Origin: Pseudomonas abietaniphila
GTDB taxonomy: Bacteria > Pseudomonadota > Gammaproteobacteria > Pseudomonadales > Pseudomonadaceae
Assembly (NCBI RefSeq): GCF_900100795.1
Contig: NZ_FNCO01000017.1
Location: 102,349 to 166,348, forward strand
Direction of reading: 5' to 3'
DNA length: 64,000 bases
Shown here: positions 43,054-51,333 of the stretch, one piece after another
Numbering within the stretch: the stretch's first letter is position 1
Layout of the letters: the number at the start of each line of letters is the position of its first letter
Notes under the pieces: generated by a model
The model's database searches: none
Told to the model about the DNA's origin: nothing
Seen by the model: only the letters and a program-made list of their open reading frames with translations
Translations under genes and position numbers: made by a program

Positions 43054-43682
43054 TCGACTTCGACCCCGAACGGCGTCGGATCGCCACAGCCCACACGGAC
43101 CACTTGCGGGTCGCCTTCGGACAGATTGATCACGGTGGATGCGGATATCCCGCCCTCGCCGCCGTCAATGATCAGATCGACCTGATGCTCGAGCACATCA
43201 CGCATTTCGTGGGGATCGCTCATCGGAAGGGTTTCGCCCGGCATGATCAGGCTGACGCTCATCAGCGGTTCGCCGAGCTCGCGCAACAGCGCCTGAGCGA
43301 TCGGATGCTCCGGCACCCGCAAGCCGATGGTACGGCGCTTGGGATGCAGCACCAGTCGCGGCACATCGCGGGTCGCCCCGAGAATGAACGTGTACGGGCC
43401 AGGGGTGTGCGCCTTGAGCAACCGGAACGCGGCGGTGTCGACTTTGGCAAACGTGCCCAGTTGCGACAGGTCGCAGCACATCAGGGTGAAGTTGTGCTTG
43501 TCATCGAGCTGACGCAGGCGGCGAATGCGGTCGACCGCCGTCTTGTCCTCCATTCGACAACCCAGGGCATAGGACGAATCGGTCGGATAAACCACCAGAC
43601 CGCCGGCCCTGATAATCTCGACCGCCTGCTTGATCAGACGCGACTGCGGGTTCTCCGGGTGGACCTGGAAAAATTGACTCAC
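43050..43682 (-). CDS. yciO: YciO, YrdC/Sua5-domain protein
   Basis: A 210-residue protein close to E. coli YciO: SQFFQVHPENPQSRLIKQAV, GGLVVYPTDSSYALGCRMED and HNFTLMCCDLSQLGTFAKVD. It belongs to the double-stranded-RNA-binding YrdC fold related to threonylcarbamoyl-AMP synthase; a real role in t6A synthesis is unproven for YciO. GTG at 43682 is chosen because AGGAAGATACC precedes it and it gives the exact family N-terminus; an ATG 36 bases upstream is possible. Confidence 0.88.
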   Translation of the reverse strand: MSQFFQVHPENPQSRLIKQAVEIIRAGGLVVYPTDSSYALGCRMEDKTAVDRIRRLRQLDDKHNFTLMCCDLSQLGTFAKVDTAAFRLLKAHTPGPYTFILGATRDVPRLVLHPKRRTIGLRVPEHPIAQALLRELGEPLMSVSLIMPGETLPMSDPHEMRDVLEHQVDLIIDGGEGGISASTVINLSEGDPQVVRVGCGDPTPFGVEVE

Positions 43683-43695
43683 GGTATCTTCCTGT

Positions 43696-44556
43696 TCAGA
43701 CGGCAGTAGGCTGGTCATGTTTGAATCGCCCCCAAAGTGGCGGCAGATCCTCAGGCAAAGGGCGATAAACACCAATTTCGGACCAGGCGCCAGGCGCATG
43801 GAAATCACTGCCGGCGCTGACCAGCAGACCGAACTCACGGGCCAGAATGGCGAGGCTGCCGACCTGATCGGCAGGCTGCAGCCCGTTGACCACTTCTATT
43901 GCATGGCCACCCGCCTCAATGAAGTCGGCGACCAGCCTGCGACGCTTGCTGCGAGTGAAATCGTAATGCGATGGATGCGCCAGACTGACCCAGGCACCCG
44001 CGGCCCGCAGCGTCGCGACGGTGTCTTCCAGCGTTGGCCAGTGCTGCTTGACGTCGCCCAGCTTGCCCGCACCGAGCCATTTTCGAAATGCTTCGGCGCG
44101 GTCTTTCACGAAACCTTCATTGATCAGGAAGTCCGCGAAGTGCGGCCGGGCCGGTGCATTACCGCTGTCGCCGAGTGCTTGCTGGACCGCGCGAGCACCT
44201 TCCAGCGCGCCGGGCATACCTTTCATCGCCAATTTGCGACTGATTTCTTCAGCGCGCAACCAGCGTCCGGTGTGCAATTGCTCAATGGCGTCGAGCAAAG
44301 GCCGGGCATCGACATTAAAGCCATAGCCCAGAATATGAATGGTGGCACCGCCCCACGTGCAGGACAGCTCGATGCCGTTGATCAGTTGCATGTCCAGCGC
44401 AACCGCCGCCGCGCGGGCTTCTTCAAGGCCCTCAATGGTGTCGTGGTCGGTCAGCGCCAGCACCCGAACGCCGTTCTCGTAGGCACGCGCGACAAGTGCC
44501 GCGGGCGCAAGCGCACCATCGGAAGCGGTACTGTGGCAGTGCAGATCGACATTCAT
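43696..44556 (-). CDS. rnm: PHP-domain RNase AM / nucleoside bisphosphate phosphatase
   Basis: A 286-residue PHP-fold metal phosphoesterase. MNVDLHCHSTASDGALAP (His6, His8, Asp13) and RVLALTDHDTIEGLEEARAA supply metal ligands. The match is to E. coli YciV (RNase AM), which acts on short 5'-phosphorylated RNA ends and on 3',5'-nucleotide bisphosphates. It lies between yciO and the divergent yciB, the usual order in pseudomonads. Confidence 0.88.
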   Translation of the reverse strand: MNVDLHCHSTASDGALAPAALVARAYENGVRVLALTDHDTIEGLEEARAAAVALDMQLINGIELSCTWGGATIHILGYGFNVDARPLLDAIEQLHTGRWLRAEEISRKLAMKGMPGALEGARAVQQALGDSGNAPARPHFADFLINEGFVKDRAEAFRKWLGAGKLGDVKQHWPTLEDTVATLRAAGAWVSLAHPSHYDFTRSKRRRLVADFIEAGGHAIEVVNGLQPADQVGSLAILAREFGLLVSAGSDFHAPGAWSEIGVYRPLPEDLPPLWGRFKHDQPTAV

Positions 44557-44621
44557 AGGGGCGCTTTCGCAGTCATTGATGTTTGTTATTATGCCGTCAC
44601 ATCCAGCTTCTGGCTCTTACT

Positions 44622-45230
44622 GTGAAACAATTCATCGACTTCATCCCGCTTATCCTGTTTTTCATCGTCTACAAAATCAGTCCTCAGGCCGTCGACATCC
44701 TCGGTCACACCTTCATGGTAGGCGGGATTTTCAGCGCCACCGCGATGTTGATCGCCAGCTCCATCGTGGTCTACGGCATCCTGTTCATCCGTCAGGGCAA
44801 ACTGGAAAAAAGCCAGTGGCTGACGCTGATCGCTTGTCTGGTATTCGGCAGCCTGACGCTGGCGTTCCACAGCGAAACCTTCCTTAAATGGAAAGCTCCG
44901 GTGGTCAACTGGCTGTTCGCGCTGATCTTCGCCGGCAGCCATTTCATCGGCGACCGCCTGCTGATCCAGCGCATCATGGGTCACGCACTCACGCTGCCTC
45001 AGGCGATCTGGGTCAAGTTGAACATCGCCTGGATCGTGTTCTTCCTGTTCTGCGGCGCTGCCAACCTGTACGTGGCGTTCACGTATCAAGACTTCTGGGT
45101 TGACTTCAAAGTCTTCGGCAGCCTGGGCATGACCCTGATTTTCCTGATCGGCCAAGGCATCTTCCTGGCCCGTCATATCCACGATGCCGACGCATCGACC
45201 CAGCCTTCAACAAAAAAGACCGAGGACTGA
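44622..45230 (+). CDS. yciB: YciB/IspZ inner-membrane septation protein
   Basis: A 202-residue membrane protein with five or six hydrophobic segments. The start KQFIDFIPLILFFIVYK and KWKAPVVNWLFALIFAGSHF and GDRLLIQRIMGHALTLPQ match YciB (formerly IspA/IspZ), linked to cell-envelope integrity and intracellular septation. GTG at 44622 gives the family N-terminus; longer readings are not supported. yciI starts one base after its stop. Confidence 0.93.
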   Translation: MKQFIDFIPLILFFIVYKISPQAVDILGHTFMVGGIFSATAMLIASSIVVYGILFIRQGKLEKSQWLTLIACLVFGSLTLAFHSETFLKWKAPVVNWLFALIFAGSHFIGDRLLIQRIMGHALTLPQAIWVKLNIAWIVFFLFCGAANLYVAFTYQDFWVDFKVFGSLGMTLIFLIGQGIFLARHIHDADASTQPSTKKTED

Positions 45231-45231
45231 A

Positions 45232-45531
45232 ATGCTCTACGCAATCGTAGCAACGGACGTCGCCAACTCGCTGGAAAAACGCCTTGAAGCGCGGCCTGCG
45301 CACCTTGAGCGCCTGAACGCAATGAAAGCCGAAGGCCGCATCGTACTTGCCGGCCCCAATCCGGCCGTCGACAGCAATGACCCGGGCACAGCGGGATTCA
45401 CCGGCAGCCTGATCGTTGCCGAGTTCGAATTCCTGGCCGCGGCGCAGGCCTGGGCCGACGCTGATCCGTACGTCAAGGCGGGTGTCTACGACCACGTCGT
45501 GGTCAAGCCTTTCAAGCAAGTCCTGCCATAA
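45232..45531 (+). CDS. yciI: YciI-like protein
   Basis: A 99-residue ferredoxin-like protein. MLYAIVATDVANSLEKRLEA, RPAHLERLNAMKAEGRIVLA and the ending DPYVKAGVYDHVVVKPFKQV match YciI, which has a conserved His-Asp pair (here RPAHL and DHVVV) and an unknown, possibly hydrolase-like function. It is co-transcribed with yciB. Confidence 0.93.
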   Translation: MLYAIVATDVANSLEKRLEARPAHLERLNAMKAEGRIVLAGPNPAVDSNDPGTAGFTGSLIVAEFEFLAAAQAWADADPYVKAGVYDHVVVKPFKQVLP

Positions 45532-45552
45532 CGGCTGACGCCTGACAGGCCG

Positions 45553-45578
45553 CCCGACCTCGCCATGAGGTCGGGTTC
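45553..45578 (+). terminator. Terminator-like hairpin after yciI
   Basis: CCCGACCTC-GCCAT-GAGGTCGGGTTC; stable stem, short T-run. Confidence 0.55.
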
Positions 45579-45690
45579 GCAACACGTCCCTTCTGACTGC
45601 TCATTATTCGCATTCTGCTGCCGATACCCTGCCAAATGCCCAATAAAGCCGGCGCGCTTTCAGGTGCCGCAAGAAAAGTCAGGAGTTCAG

Positions 45691-46110
45691 ATGCGTCCAC
45701 GTCCGTGGTGTCTGCTAGCGGCCGCGCTGGCCGTTTCGGCAATGAGTTTCGATGTCCAGGCCGAAGAAACAACCGATACCGTCAGCCACGCGTTGCCGTT
45801 GCCCAGCACCGCCAGCCAGCTGACCGACCTTCGCCAGCGTCTGGCCGACAGCGAGAAGCAGCGCGAAGAGTTGACCCGGCAATTGCAAAATGCCGACACT
45901 GAACGCGAAAGTATTCAGCTCGGACGCCTGCGTCAGGAGAACCAAAGGCTTAAACTGCAGCTCAAAGAAGCACAGTCGGTCATGCCTGCGCGCGTACTGA
46001 CCGAGCAACAACAATGGTTCGTCACGGGGGGCGGCGTTGCAATGGTGGCCCTGCTGTGCGGTATCTTTGCCAGCGGCTGGCGTAGACAGCGTCGGCAATG
46101 GCTAAATTGA
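45691..46110 (+). CDS. Exported coiled-coil protein with C-terminal membrane anchor
   Basis: A 139-residue protein: signal peptide (1-24, ending DVQA), a coiled coil (about 44-95, LTDLRQRLADSEKQREELTR) and a membrane helix (about 109-128) followed by a basic tail RRQRRQWLN. It resembles the coiled-coil-TM part of TIGR04211-type proteins but lacks a clear SH3 region. Some genomes call this gene 'translation initiation factor 2', which nothing in the sequence supports. It ends seven bases before the response regulator, as PA3203 does before PA3204. Confidence 0.75.
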   Translation: MRPRPWCLLAAALAVSAMSFDVQAEETTDTVSHALPLPSTASQLTDLRQRLADSEKQREELTRQLQNADTERESIQLGRLRQENQRLKLQLKEAQSVMPARVLTEQQQWFVTGGGVAMVALLCGIFASGWRRQRRQWLN

Positions 46111-46117
46111 GTGAGTC

Positions 46118-46795
46118 ATGAGCGAGCTGTTACTTATTGATGATGACCAGGAGCTGTGTGAGCTCCTGAGCAGTTGGTTGAGCCAGGAAGGCTTTCAGGT
46201 CCGGGCGTGTCACGATGGCCAGAGTGCCCGCAAGGCGCTCGCCGAAAGTGCTCCCGCGGCCGTGGTGCTGGACGTGATGCTGCCCGACGGCAGCGGTCTG
46301 GAACTGCTCAAGCAATTACGCACCGATCACCCTGACCTTCCCGTGCTGATGCTGTCGGCACGCGGCGAGCCGCTGGACCGCATTCTGGGTCTGGAACTGG
46401 GCGCTGACGATTACCTCGCCAAACCCTGCGACCCTCGCGAGCTGACGGCACGCCTGAGGGCGGTCCTGCGTCGCAGTCATCCGGCCGCCGTGTCCAGCCA
46501 GATCGAACTGGGCGACCTGTGCTTCAGTCCGGCCCGAGGCGTGGTGACCATCGATGAACAGGAGTTCACCCTGACCGTCTCCGAAGCCCGTCTGCTCGAA
46601 GCACTCCTCGGTCAACCCGGTGAACCGCTGGAGAAACAGGAGCTGGCGCAACTGGCACTGGGTCGCAAGCTCACGCTTTACGACCGCAGCCTGGACATGC
46701 ACGTCAGCAACCTGCGCAAGAAGATCGGCCCGCACGCTGACGGACGCCCGCGCATCGTGGCATTGCGCAGCCGGGGCTATTACTACGCCGTTTAA
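46118..46795 (+). CDS. cpxR: CpxR-like OmpR-family response regulator
   Basis: A 225-residue regulator. The receiver (about 3-115) has acidic residues Asp8-Asp10, phospho-acceptor Asp52 (VVLDVMLPDGSG), Ser80 and Lys102 (YLAKPCDPRE). The winged helix (about 130-222) has LTVSEARLLEALLGQPGEPL and HVSNLRKKIGPHADGRPRIV. The partner kinase is encoded at 47585 with a Spy/CpxP-like gene between, matching the PA3204-PA3206 order of P. aeruginosa. A CpxR-type box lies downstream before that gene. It probably responds to envelope stress. Confidence 0.88.
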   Translation: MSELLLIDDDQELCELLSSWLSQEGFQVRACHDGQSARKALAESAPAAVVLDVMLPDGSGLELLKQLRTDHPDLPVLMLSARGEPLDRILGLELGADDYLAKPCDPRELTARLRAVLRRSHPAAVSSQIELGDLCFSPARGVVTIDEQEFTLTVSEARLLEALLGQPGEPLEKQELAQLALGRKLTLYDRSLDMHVSNLRKKIGPHADGRPRIVALRSRGYYYAV

Positions 46796-46812
46796 GTCAA
46801 ATAGGAGATGAA

Positions 46813-46902
46813 TGTAGGCGCTTGCTTGCCCGCGATAGATGTCTGGTCAGAGACATCGTGATACCTGACAGATCGCGATCGCGGGCAAGCAAGCGCCTAC
46901 AG
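46813..46902. repeat. Inverted repeat (GTAGGCGCTTGCTTGCCCGC type)
   Basis: Arms TGTAGGCGCTTGCTTGCCCG and CGGGCAAGCAAGCGCCTACA between cpxR and the Spy-like gene; a variant also seen at 53563-53657. Confidence 0.85.
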
Positions 46903-46946
46903 GTAACTGGCCCCACATCGATCTGTCAGCCGCATCACGAAACCTC

Positions 46947-46962
46947 TTTACCCAAGCTTTAC
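46947..46962 (-). promoter_or_regulatory. CpxR-type box before the Spy/CpxP-like gene
   Basis: The minus strand reads GTAAA-GCTTGG-GTAAA, the tandem half-site pattern bound by CpxR in enterics, 84 bases before the ATG at 47046. Confidence 0.6.
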
Positions 46963-47045
46963 CCACGCCTGACCTCGCTTGACCTTGATCTCCCTAAACT
47001 GGCCACAACCGGCACAGAGCCGGATTCGAGACAAGGAGATACACC

Positions 47046-47480
47046 ATGCGTAAGACTCTGATGGCTTTGATGTTCGCTGCTGCTCTGCCAACCGTTGCGA
47101 TGGCAATGCCTCCGGAAGGCGGCCCGATGGGCGGCCCAGGTTTTGACGGCCCCGGCATGCATCACCGCAAAGGCCCGTTCGACAAACTGAACCTGACCCC
47201 GGAACAACGTCAGCAAGTGGGTAAGCTGATGGGCAATCAATGGCACGGCCGCTCCGAAATCACCCAGAAGTACCTGGCCAAGCTGTCGCCAGCCGATCAG
47301 AAGGCAATGCAGGACGAACTGGCAGCCAAACACGCCAAAACCCAGGCCGACATCCGCGCCGTGCTGACACCTGACCAGCAGAAGACCTTCGATCAGATTC
47401 AGAAGGACCAGGCGCAACGTCGCGCAGACCGTGCCGAGTTTGAAGCCTGGAAAGCGCAAAAAGCGCAGAAGGCTCAGTAA
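47046..47480 (+). CDS. Spy/CpxP-family periplasmic protein
   Basis: A 144-residue exported protein with signal peptide 1-20 (ending VAMA) and a Gly/Pro/Met/His-rich stretch (PPEGGPMGGPGFDGPGMHHR) that could bind metal. Two LTPxQ motifs follow (LTPEQ at 50-54, LTPDQ at 107-111) in long helices, the hallmark of Spy/CpxP chaperone-like regulators. It is probably induced by CpxR and feeds back on the kinase. ATG at 47046 has AAGGAGATACACC. A strong terminator follows. Confidence 0.88.
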   Translation: MRKTLMALMFAAALPTVAMAMPPEGGPMGGPGFDGPGMHHRKGPFDKLNLTPEQRQQVGKLMGNQWHGRSEITQKYLAKLSPADQKAMQDELAAKHAKTQADIRAVLTPDQQKTFDQIQKDQAQRRADRAEFEAWKAQKAQKAQ

Positions 47481-47521
47481 TCTTCCGGTAACACGCTGCT
47501 GGCGCGGCCGTACACTTGCAA

Positions 47522-47552
47522 CCCGACACGCTCTCCCCGGCGTGTCGGGCTT
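47522..47552 (+). terminator. Terminator between the Spy-like gene and the kinase gene
   Basis: CCCGACACGC-TCTCCCCG-GCGTGTCGGG-CTTTTCC, a 10-bp perfect stem 33 bases before the kinase start. It should make kinase expression lower than that of the Spy-like protein. Confidence 0.75.
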
Positions 47553-47584
47553 TTCCAGTTCAGGGGTTTGACCGAGGGATTCAC

Positions 47585-48925
47585 GTGCGTTCATTGTTCT
47601 GGCGAATCCTGGCGAGCTTCTGGCTCGCGATCGCGTTGGTGGCGGGTCTGTCGATCCTGCTGGGGCACATGCTCAATCAGGATGCCTGGATCCTCAGTCG
47701 CCACCCCGGCCTGCACAAACTGCCGGAAAAGTGGACGACGCTTTACGAGGAACAGGGTGAAGGTCCGGCGCAGGCGTTTCTGCAGAATCTCAAGCGCAAG
47801 TATCACATCGACGTTCAGGTGCTGAACGACAGCGGCGAGGCAGTGATTCCCGGCACCTTTCCGCCTCGCGCAGCCGCGTTCGAAGCGCGCCAGCAAAAAG
47901 ACGATGAACGCCCCCTGCCCTGGCGTCGCCTGACCGCGGAATACACCAGCCCCAAAACCAGCGAAACCTATTTGCTGATTTACCGCATTCCGCACCCGGA
48001 ACTGGATGCCTGGCACCGCGAAAGCCTGCTCTGGCCACTCAGTGCGTTGGGGATCGCGCTGGTCGTGCTGACGCTTTTCAGCCTGTTCGTCACCCTGTCG
48101 ATCACCCGCCCGCTGAGCCGTCTGCGGGGCGCCGTTCACGATCTGGGGCAAACCACTTATCAACAGAACAGTCTGGCCCAGCTCGCTAACCGTCGCGATG
48201 AGTTCGGCGTGCTGGCCAATGACTTCAACCGCATGGGCGCTCGCCTGCAAAGCCTGATCGGCAGTCAGCGTCAGTTACTGCGGGACGTGTCCCACGAACT
48301 GCGTTCGCCCTTGGCGAGGCTGCGGATTGCCTTGGCGCTGGCTGAGCGCGGTGGACCTGCCGAGCGGGAAAAACTCTGGCCGCGCCTGACGCGCGAATGT
48401 GATCGGCTGGAAGAGCTGATCAGCGAGATTCTCGCCCTGGCTCGCCTGGACGCTGACATGGGCGATGCGACACCCGTTGACCTGCCTGGGCTGCTGTATC
48501 ACTTGAAGGCTGAAACCGAATTGAGCAGTAATGACCAGACCGTCAGTGTCGACGCTCAGTCAGGCATTCAGTTGCAGGGCTGGCCGAACGTACTCGAACG
48601 CGCCCTGGACAACCTGCTGCGCAACGCCGTGCGGTTCAATCCGTCAGGAAAACCCATCGAACTGAGCGCGCGCAATGAGGATGCCATGCTGTTCATCAGC
48701 GTACGCGACCAGGGTCCCGGGGTGAGCGAAGAGCATCTGGCGCAGCTGGGTGAACCCTTCTACCGCGCGCCAAACCAGACCGCGCCGGGCTACGGTCTGG
48801 GTCTGGCCATCGCCAAGCGCGCGGCGGAAAAACACGGCGGCAGTCTGGTTCTGGAGAATCATCCACAGGGCGGGTTCATTGCCAGTATCGTCGTGCCGCG
48901 CGACACGGGCACGGCCGTTGGCTGA
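47585..48925 (+). CDS. cpxA: CpxA/CpxS-like sensor histidine kinase
   Basis: A 446-residue membrane kinase: first membrane helix at about 7-28, a periplasmic region of about 120 residues, second helix at about 150-171, HAMP (about 172-225), and dimerisation domain with the phospho-histidine in RDVSHELRSPLARLR (His237). The ATPase follows with the N box NLLRNAVRFNPSGKP and G boxes DQGPGVSEEH and GYGLGLAIAKRAAEKHGG. GTG at 47585 is chosen for its GAGGGATTCAC ribosome site. The partner regulator is at 46118. Confidence 0.9.
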   Translation: MRSLFWRILASFWLAIALVAGLSILLGHMLNQDAWILSRHPGLHKLPEKWTTLYEEQGEGPAQAFLQNLKRKYHIDVQVLNDSGEAVIPGTFPPRAAAFEARQQKDDERPLPWRRLTAEYTSPKTSETYLLIYRIPHPELDAWHRESLLWPLSALGIALVVLTLFSLFVTLSITRPLSRLRGAVHDLGQTTYQQNSLAQLANRRDEFGVLANDFNRMGARLQSLIGSQRQLLRDVSHELRSPLARLRIALALAERGGPAEREKLWPRLTRECDRLEELISEILALARLDADMGDATPVDLPGLLYHLKAETELSSNDQTVSVDAQSGIQLQGWPNVLERALDNLLRNAVRFNPSGKPIELSARNEDAMLFISVRDQGPGVSEEHLAQLGEPFYRAPNQTAPGYGLGLAIAKRAAEKHGGSLVLENHPQGGFIASIVVPRDTGTAVG

Positions 48926-49008
48926 GGCTTAAAAGCAGGTGTACGGCCGGACATGGCTTCTTGGGTGAGCCCGGTGCAAACCGGCGCCCACAAGGTCCGC
49001 GCTGCCTG

Positions 49009-49570
49009 TTAACCCTGCCAGGCGCTGACAAACTCCGCGACGTCGAGCTTCGGCGCTTCACGTGGCGGATTCAGTGGGGTGCCGAGGTACAGGAACGCTA
49101 CGACCTCCTCATCTGCTGCCAGACCCAACCCTTTGGCGACCTGTGGGGCGTAAGACAGATCACCGGTGCGCCAGACCGCCCCCCACGCCCAATGCGTAGG
49201 CCGCCAGCAGCACGCCGTGAGCGGCGCAGCCTGCGGTGATGGCCTGTTCCTTCTTCGGCACTTTAAAGTGGTCCTGCAATCGGGCGACCACCACGACCAC
49301 GAGCGGGGCACGCAGCGGACCCGAGCGGGCTTTCTCCAAGGCCTTCTCGTCGTCACCTTTGCCGCTCTCGATCAGCGCCTCCGCCAACAGATCGCCCATG
49401 CGGTTGCGTGCATCGCCTTCCACGGTGAGGAAGCGGTAAGGCCGCAGTTGCCCATGATCGGGGGCACGCAAGGCGGCGCTGAACAGGATTTCGCGCTGGG
49501 CAGCATCCGGGGCTGGCTCGACCAGCCGGGGAACGGACACGCGATTGAGTAATACGTCGAGCGCTTCCAT
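49009..49570 (-). pseudogene. Frameshifted nitroreductase-family gene
   Basis: Two overlapping minus-strand frames form one YdjA-like nitroreductase of about 186 residues. The first part (MEALDVLLNRVSVPRLVEPA ... ALRAPDHGQLRPYRFLTVEG ... CAAHGVLLAAYALGVG) ends in a wrong frame. The second continues the family sequence (GAVWRTGDLSYAPQVAKGLG ... LYLGTPLNPPREAP) to 49009. The break is at a run of six C (49179-49184; G6 on the coding strand), where five would restore the frame. It may be a sequencing or assembly error or a true slippage mutation. If intact it would be an FMN-dependent NAD(P)H oxidoreductase. Confidence 0.85.
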
Positions 49571-49742
49571 TGAATCGTCTCCTTAAATGATGGGGCATTG
49601 TAGTGCCGCCAATGCGTTCTTGAACTTCAATAACGAATGACAGAAGCATTTACTTACATGACACCCGAAGCCGGACTCGGTTTACTTGCCTTGACCCACG
49701 GGTAGAATGTGCGCCTTTCCACTACCTGATCAGAGCGACTGC

Positions 49743-51197
49743 ATGGCGTTGCCGACTCTTCGCATCATCGGTTTCATTATCGGCATCTTCCTCATCACCC
49801 TGGCCATTGCCATGGTCGTGCCCATGGTCACGCTGTTGATCTTCGAGCGAACCGGCGACATGCCGTCGTTCCTGTGGTCGAGCATGATCACGCTGATCGC
49901 CGGGCTGGCGCTGGTGGGCCAAGGGCGTCCCGAGCACATTCATCTGCGCCCCCGCGACATGTACCTGTTGACCGTCTCAAGTTGGGTGGTGGTGTGCGTG
50001 TTTGCCGCGCTGCCCTTCCTGCTGACGCAACACATCAGCTACACGGATTCCTTCTTCGAGAGCATGTCCGGCATTACGGCCACGGGCTCGACCGTGCTCA
50101 GCGGGCTGGACAGCATGTCGCCGGGCATTCTGATCTGGCGCTCGCTGCTGCACTGGCTTGGGGGCATCGGTTTTATCGGCATGGCGGTGGCGATCCTGCC
50201 GCTGCTGCGTATCGGTGGCATGCGCCTGTTCCAGACCGAATCCTCCGACCGGTCGGAGAAGGTCATGCCGCGCTCGCACATGGTGGCCAAGTTTATCGTG
50301 CTGGTGTACGTCGGCATCACCGTGCTGGGGAGTCTGGCGTTCTGGTGGGCCGGCATGAGCCTGTTCGACGCGATCAACCACGCGATGTCGGCCATCTCCA
50401 CAGGCGGTTTCTCCACCTCTGATCAATCCCTCGCCAAATGGCCGCAACCGGCCGTGCACTGGGTGGCGATCGTGGTGATGATTCTTGGCGCGCTGCCGTT
50501 CACCCTCTATGTCGCCACCCTTCGCGGTCATCGCAAGGCGCTGATCAAGGATGAGCAGGTTCAGGGGTTCATCGGCCTGCTGTTGGTGACCTGGCTGGTG
50601 ATGTCGGCCTGGTACTGGGCGACCACCGACCTGCCGTGGTACGACGCGCTTCGGCACGTCGCGCTGAACGTGACCTCGGTGGTGACCACCACGGGCTTTG
50701 CGCTCGGGGACTACAGCCTGTGGGGCAACTTCGCGCTGATGTTCTTCTTTTATCTGGGCTTCATTGGCGGATGTTCCGGCTCCACGGCAGGCGGCGTGAA
50801 GGTATTCCGCTTTCAGGTCGCCTACATTCTGCTCAAGGCCAACCTGCATCAGCTCATTCATCCGCGCGCGGTCATCAAGCAGAAGTACAACGGCCATCGG
50901 CTGGACGATGAGATCGTGCGGTCGATTCTGACGTTTTCGTTCTTCTTCTCGATCACCATTTGCCTGATCGCCCTGGCGCTCTCACTGCTGGGTCTGGACT
51001 GGATGACCGCGCTGACCGGCGCCGCCAGTACGGTGTCGGGCGTCGGCCCGGGGCTGGGTGAAACCATCGGCCCGGCAGGCAACTTCTCAACGTTGCCGGA
51101 CGCGGCCAAGTGGATTCTGTCGTTGGGCATGCTGCTGGGTCGTCTGGAAATCATCACCGTGCTGGTGCTGTGCATTCCGGCGTTCTGGCGGCATTGA
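49743..51197 (+). CDS. trkH: TrkH potassium uptake channel subunit
   Basis: A 484-residue membrane protein of the Trk/Ktr/HKT superfamily. The four pore loops with filter glycines are readable: SGITATGSTVL, SAISTGGFST, TSVVTTTGFAL and STVSGVGPGLG. GGCSGSTAGGVKVFRFQV and the C-terminus AKWILSLGMLLGRLEIITVL fit TrkH. It should import K+ together with TrkA, whose gene is not in this window. ATG at 49743 (MALPTLRIIGFIIGI) is chosen; no strong ribosome site is visible. Confidence 0.95.
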   Translation: MALPTLRIIGFIIGIFLITLAIAMVVPMVTLLIFERTGDMPSFLWSSMITLIAGLALVGQGRPEHIHLRPRDMYLLTVSSWVVVCVFAALPFLLTQHISYTDSFFESMSGITATGSTVLSGLDSMSPGILIWRSLLHWLGGIGFIGMAVAILPLLRIGGMRLFQTESSDRSEKVMPRSHMVAKFIVLVYVGITVLGSLAFWWAGMSLFDAINHAMSAISTGGFSTSDQSLAKWPQPAVHWVAIVVMILGALPFTLYVATLRGHRKALIKDEQVQGFIGLLLVTWLVMSAWYWATTDLPWYDALRHVALNVTSVVTTTGFALGDYSLWGNFALMFFFYLGFIGGCSGSTAGGVKVFRFQVAYILLKANLHQLIHPRAVIKQKYNGHRLDDEIVRSILTFSFFFSITICLIALALSLLGLDWMTALTGAASTVSGVGPGLGETIGPAGNFSTLPDAAKWILSLGMLLGRLEIITVLVLCIPAFWRH

Positions 51198-51230
51198 TTT
51201 AACCCAGGCCTGTAAGCCACACCAGTTCCC

Positions 51231-51320
51231 TGCAGGAGCGCGCATGCCTGCGATGGCGTTATGTCAGTTACACAGAGGCTGGCTGACCAACAGCTATCGC
51301 GGGCAAGCGCGCTCCTACGG
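51231..51320. repeat. REP-type inverted repeat
   Basis: TGCAGGAGCGCGCATGCCTG and CGCGGGCAAGCGCGCTCCTA face each other between the convergent trkH and the AraC-type gene. Confidence 0.8.
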
Positions 51321-51333
51321 GAGTCGGTGGTGA

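Noticed and set aside
45691..46110. 'Translation initiation factor 2' label often given to this gene
   Set aside because: The product is a 139-residue exported coiled-coil protein with a membrane anchor and has no GTPase motif.
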